The notes under the pieces: generated by a model | The model's database searches: none | The model's input: only the letters and a program-made list of their open reading frames with translations | Told to the model about the DNA's origin: nothing | Shown: piece after piece, positions 31,428 through 35,149 of the stretch | Numbering within the stretch: position 1 is the first letter of the stretch | How the letters are laid out: every line of letters begins with the position of its first letter | Source of the DNA: Bacillota bacterium | Lineage (GTDB): Bacteria > Bacillota > Clostridia > Tissierellales > Sedimentibacteraceae | Assembly: GCA_029239575.1 (NCBI GenBank) | Contig: JARBUP010000002.1 | Span: 1-35,149, forward strand | Length of the DNA stretch: 35,149 nt | Direction of reading: 5' to 3' | Position numbers and translations under genes: made by a program

Positions 31428-32765
31428 ATGCATAGATATATTGGAAATACAGATCAAGATAGAGTAGAGATGCTTAAAGAAATTGGTGTAAGTGATATAA
31501 AAGCTTTATTTTCTTCCGTTCCTGATTCAGTACATTTAGATAGGAAATTGAATTTGCCAGTCGCTTTATCGGAAATGGAACTTATAAAAAACTTAAAATC
31601 ATTATCAAAAACTAATTATAATACAGATGATTACACTTGTTTTTTAGGGGCTGGTGCTTATGATCATTTCATTCCATCAGCAGTAGGGGAACTTCTTTCA
31701 AGACAAGAATTTTATACAGCATATACTCCATATCAGCCAGAAATAAGTCAGGGAACTTTGCAGGTTATATTTGAATATCAGTCCATGATCTGTGAATTAA
31801 CAGGCATGCATGTAGCAAATGCATCAATGTATGACGGTGCAACTGCTATGACAGAAGCAGCTATAATGGCTGTGGAATCTACAAAAAGAAAAGAAATTTT
31901 AGTTGCAAAAGCTGTTAACCCTGAAGACAGAAAAGTTTTAAACACATATGCAAAATTTAGAGATATAGTAATAACTGAAGTTGACTACAAAAATGGACAA
32001 ATAGATGTTGATGATTTACAAAGCAAATTAAATAGCAATGTTGCTGCTTTAATAGTTCAAAGCCCTAACTTTTTTGGAATAGTTGAAAATATTGAAGCAT
32101 TCAATGATTTAATACACAATAACAAGAGTTTATTAATAGTAAGTGCAGACCCTATTTCTCTTGCTCTTTTAAAAAGCCCTGGTGAATTAGGTGCTGATAT
32201 AGCAGTAGGAGATGGACAGTCTTTAGGAAATCCTTTAAATTATGGTGGTCCATATTTAGGATACTTAGCAGTAACAGAAAAATTAATGCGTAAAATGCCT
32301 GGAAGAATTGTAGGTCAAACAACTGACAAAGACGGAAACAGAGGATTTGTTTTAACTCTTCAAACAAGGGAACAACATATAAGAAGAGAAAAAGCTACTT
32401 CTAATATTTGTTCTAATCAAGCTTTAAATGCTTTGACTGCTACAATTTATTTAACTTTACTTGGCAAAGAAGGCTTAAATGAAGTTGCAGAACAATGTTT
32501 ACAAAAATCACATTATGCTTACAATGAACTCATTAAAACAGGAAAATTCAGTGAGGTTTTCTCCGCTCCATTTTTCAAAGAGTTTGTTTTAATTAGCGAA
32601 CAGCCTGTAAGTGAATTAAACAATAAACTTCTACAAAATAATGTTATTGGCGGATATGATGTTCAAAAGAAATATACTGAATTAAAAAATGGATATTTAG
32701 TAGCAGTAACTGAAAAAAGAAGTAAAGAAGAAATTGATTACTTATGTGAAAGGGTGGTGAAATAA
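31428..32765 (+). CDS. gcvPA: Glycine dehydrogenase (decarboxylating) subunit 1 (P protein alpha)
   Basis: This 445-residue protein is the N-terminal half of the split P protein. With GcvPB it decarboxylates glycine and loads the aminomethyl group on H. Conserved features are MHRYIGNTDQDRVEML at the start, CFLGAGAYDHFIPSAV (about 75-90), YTPYQPEISQGTLQ, YDGATAMTEAA and the C-terminal REKATSNICSNQAL. The start is ATG 31428 after AAAAGGAGATGCT; an in-frame ATG at 31410 lacks such a site. It is nearly joined to gcvPB, whose ATG follows the stop directly. Confidence 0.96.
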   Translation: MHRYIGNTDQDRVEMLKEIGVSDIKALFSSVPDSVHLDRKLNLPVALSEMELIKNLKSLSKTNYNTDDYTCFLGAGAYDHFIPSAVGELLSRQEFYTAYTPYQPEISQGTLQVIFEYQSMICELTGMHVANASMYDGATAMTEAAIMAVESTKRKEILVAKAVNPEDRKVLNTYAKFRDIVITEVDYKNGQIDVDDLQSKLNSNVAALIVQSPNFFGIVENIEAFNDLIHNNKSLLIVSADPISLALLKSPGELGADIAVGDGQSLGNPLNYGGPYLGYLAVTEKLMRKMPGRIVGQTTDKDGNRGFVLTLQTREQHIRREKATSNICSNQALNALTATIYLTLLGKEGLNEVAEQCLQKSHYAYNELIKTGKFSEVFSAPFFKEFVLISEQPVSELNNKLLQNNVIGGYDVQKKYTELKNGYLVAVTEKRSKEEIDYLCERVVK

Positions 32766-34226
32766 ATGCTAAAAAAACAACCATTAATATTTGAAATAAG
32801 TAAAGAAGGAAGAAAAGCATATTCACTTCCTAAATGTGATGTTCCTAAATCTGTTAATGATGAGATAATAGATAAAAAATATCAAAGAGAAACAGCCCTA
32901 GGACTTCCAGAAGTAAGCGAACTTGATGCAGTTAGACATTTCACTCAGCTTTCTCAAAGAAATCATGGTGTTGATTCAGGATTCTATCCACTTGGTTCAT
33001 GTACAATGAAATACAATCCAAAAATAAATGAAATAGTATCACGTTTTGATGGATTTACAAAAATACATCCATTGCAATCTGAAGAAACTGTTCAAGGAGC
33101 ATTAAAAGTACTTTATGATATGGATGAAATGCTGTCTGAAATTGTAGGCATGGATCAATTTTCACTTCAACCTGCTGCTGGTGCCCATGGTGAATTAACT
33201 GGACTTATGATAATAAAAGCATACCATGAAAACAGAGGGGATGCAAAAAGAAATAAAATAGTTGTTCCAGATTCAGCTCACGGTACAAATCCTGCTTCAG
33301 CTGCTGTTGCTGGTTTTGACATAGTTGAAGTAAAATCAAATGAAAAAGGTTTAGTTGATTTGCAGTCATTAAAAGATGCAATGAGTGATGAAGTTGCAGG
33401 ATTCATGCTAACAAATCCTAATACACTTGGTTTATTTGATGAAAACATTCTTGAGATATCTTCAATAGTACATGAAGCTGGCGGTTTAATGTATTATGAT
33501 GGAGCTAATACAAATGCAATAATGGGTATTACAAGACCTGGGGATATGGGATTTGATGTTGTTCATGTTAACTTGCATAAAACATTCTCAACACCACATG
33601 GTGGTGGTGGACCTGGCTCAGGACCTGTTGGAGTTAAGAAACATTTAGCAGATTTTCTTCCTGTACCTGTTATAGTAAAAAATGAAAATGGTTATAAATT
33701 GGATAATGATAGACCTCTTTCAATTGGTAAAGTTAAATCTTTCTACGGAAACTTTGGAGTAATTGTAAGAGCTTATACTTATATTTTAAGCATGGGTCCT
33801 GATGGATTAAAAGAAGTTTCTGAAACAGCAGTATTAAATGCAAATTACATTGCTGCAAAATTAAAAGATGTTTATCATTTACCGTTAGACCATTCTCCTT
33901 GCATGCATGAATGTGTATTCTCAGGAGATTGGCAAAAAGCTGAAAATGGTGTATCGACTCTTGATATAGCTAAGAGATTATTAGATTTTGGTTATCATCC
34001 ACCAACTATTTATTTCCCTCTTATAGTTTCAGAAGCTTTAATGATTGAGCCAACTGAATGTGAAAGCAAAGAAACACTTGATGAATTTATTAGTGTATTA
34101 AGACAAATAGCAGAAGAAGCTAAAAATGATCCAGAATTAGTTAAAACTGCTCCTCATACTACGATTGTATCAAGACTTGATGAAGCAACAGCTGCAAGAA
34201 AACCAATTGTTAAATACATGCGTTAG
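32766..34226 (+). CDS. gcvPB: Glycine dehydrogenase (decarboxylating) subunit 2 (P protein beta)
   Basis: This 486-residue catalytic half of the split P protein carries pyridoxal phosphate on Lys272 in VHVNLHKTFSTPHGGGGPG. Other conserved parts are HFTQLSQRNHGVDSGFYPLGSCTMKYNPK (about 60-88), QPAAGAHGELTG and PDSAHGTNPASAA. The start immediately follows the gcvPA stop, with AAAGGGTGG upstream, so the two subunits are made together. The lpdA gene begins 9 bases after its stop. Confidence 0.97.
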   Translation: MLKKQPLIFEISKEGRKAYSLPKCDVPKSVNDEIIDKKYQRETALGLPEVSELDAVRHFTQLSQRNHGVDSGFYPLGSCTMKYNPKINEIVSRFDGFTKIHPLQSEETVQGALKVLYDMDEMLSEIVGMDQFSLQPAAGAHGELTGLMIIKAYHENRGDAKRNKIVVPDSAHGTNPASAAVAGFDIVEVKSNEKGLVDLQSLKDAMSDEVAGFMLTNPNTLGLFDENILEISSIVHEAGGLMYYDGANTNAIMGITRPGDMGFDVVHVNLHKTFSTPHGGGGPGSGPVGVKKHLADFLPVPVIVKNENGYKLDNDRPLSIGKVKSFYGNFGVIVRAYTYILSMGPDGLKEVSETAVLNANYIAAKLKDVYHLPLDHSPCMHECVFSGDWQKAENGVSTLDIAKRLLDFGYHPPTIYFPLIVSEALMIEPTECESKETLDEFISVLRQIAEEAKNDPELVKTAPHTTIVSRLDEATAARKPIVKYMR

Positions 34227-34235
34227 GAAAATATT

Positions 34236-35149
34236 ATGGAAAATAAATTAGTAATAATAGGGGGAGGACCTGGCGGTTATGAAGCTGCTATAAGGGCTTC
34301 CCAATTAGGGGCAAATGTAACATTAATTGAAGAAAACAAATTAGGAGGAACATGCCTTAACAAAGGCTGCATTCCTACAAAAGCATTATATAAAAATGCT
34401 GAAGTAATAAATACGTTGCAAAACATATCTGAATTTGGAATTGAATTATCAAATTATTCAGTTGACATGATAAAAGTTCAAGAAAGAAAAAATGAAGTTG
34501 TAAATAAACTTCGTTCTGGTATTGAGCAGTTATTAAAAGGAAATAAAATTGAAGTTATAAACGGAAAGGCAACATTTATAGGTGATAAAACTCTTGAAGT
34601 TAAAACTGAAAATTCAGTTGAAAAATTAACAGCAGAAAATATTATAATTGCTACTGGATCTAATTCTTCTGTAATAAATGTGCCAGGCATTGATTTAAAC
34701 GGAGTAATCACCAGTGATGAAGCTTTAAATTTTAACTATATTCCTAAAAGCATGGTAATAGTAGGCGGTGGAGTAATAGGAATTGAATTTGCAAGCATAT
34801 TTGCAACAATGGGAACAGATGTAACTATAATAGAATTTTTACCACGCCTCATGTACCGCATGGATGAAGAATTATCTAAAAGAATTACAATGTATTTAAA
34901 GAAGAAAAAAATAAAAATTGTAACAGGTATTGGTGTTAAAGAAATAATTTCATCTGAAAGCGGTTTAAAGGTTGTTGCAGGAAATGATAAAGGCGACACT
35001 GAATATGAATGCGAAAATGTATTGGTTGCAGCCGGAAGAGTTCCAAATGTTACAGGATTAAACCTTGAAGCAGAAAATATAGAGTATGACAGAAAAGGAA
35101 TACGTGTAAATGAAAACTATGAAACATCTCAAAAGGGCATTTATGCCAT
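34236..35149 (+). CDS. lpdA: Dihydrolipoyl dehydrogenase (L protein), truncated by window end
   Basis: About 304 residues of a roughly 450-residue flavoenzyme are visible. FAD-binding LVIIGGGPGGYEAA is at 5-18, and the redox-active disulfide GGTCLNKGCIPTKA has Cys40 and Cys45. The NAD-binding GGGVIGIEFASIF lies at about 174-186, and VAAGRVPNV is visible near the end. It reoxidises the dihydrolipoyl H protein and makes NADH. TTAGGAAAATATT precedes the ATG. As the fifth gene of the gcv operon it is the dedicated L protein; the reading frame is open to the last base, so the missing C-terminus is a window effect. The NADH it makes could feed the NDH-2 at the other end of the window. Confidence 0.95.
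   Translation, partial: MENKLVIIGGGPGGYEAAIRASQLGANVTLIEENKLGGTCLNKGCIPTKALYKNAEVINTLQNISEFGIELSNYSVDMIKVQERKNEVVNKLRSGIEQLLKGNKIEVINGKATFIGDKTLEVKTENSVEKLTAENIIIATGSNSSVINVPGIDLNGVITSDEALNFNYIPKSMVIVGGGVIGIEFASIFATMGTDVTIIEFLPRLMYRMDEELSKRITMYLKKKKIKIVTGIGVKEIISSESGLKVVAGNDKGDTEYECENVLVAAGRVPNVTGLNLEAENIEYDRKGIRVNENYETSQKGIYA

Overview
This is a chromosomal window of roughly 30% GC with strong AGGAGG-type ribosome sites, frequent TTG starts and several sporulation-type genes. It points to an anaerobic, spore-forming, amino-acid-fermenting member of the Clostridia. A Sedimentibacter-like or Tissierellia/Peptostreptococcales-like host is my guess; the genus is not proven from sequence.

Layout. 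(1) 1-113: start of an HD-domain hydrolase gene on the minus strand. (2) 754-10841, all on the plus strand: a flavin/quinone electron-transfer cluster. It holds a type II NADH dehydrogenase with a C-terminal DoxX-like membrane domain, a trans-polyprenyl diphosphate synthase, a lipoprotein with two FMN-acceptor domains (PplA-like), an ApbE-type FMN transferase lipoprotein (FmnB-like), a heterodimeric ABC exporter, a membrane-anchored FMN-binding protein and a flavodoxin. The first four match the core of the flavin-based extracellular electron transfer (EET) locus known from Listeria, but eetA, eetB and dmkA are not in view. (3) 10893-11711: SRP RNA with promoter and terminator, then an ECF transporter S component. 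(4) 11777-14393: a zinc-ribbon membrane protein, a GerMN protein and two small genes, one with a duplicated hydrophobic segment. (5) 14394-15155: a poorly coding gap ending in a consensus promoter. (6) 15156-20411: a complete branched-chain amino acid ABC transporter (livKHMGF) followed by a CBS-CBS-ACT sensor gene. (7) 20450-24621: S9 peptidase, M42 aminopeptidase and an AEC permease. (8) 24671-26150: two spore-coat-like genes, one with 57-residue tandem repeats. (9) 26344-27584: a SpoU-type RNA methyltransferase and an Asn-rich disordered protein. (10) 27832-29188: gamma-like and beta subunits of a sodium-pumping decarboxylase without the alpha subunit. (11) 29508-35149: a single-aptamer glycine riboswitch driving gcvT-gcvH-gcvPA-gcvPB-lpdA (lpdA cut by the window end).

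How it fits together. Peptidases and the liv importer would supply amino acids, and glycine cleavage and other amino acid oxidation would produce NADH. The NDH-2/quinone/flavoprotein cluster offers a route to pass those electrons to the outside, and a decarboxylase pump may add a sodium gradient. These metabolic links are inference from co-location and family knowledge.
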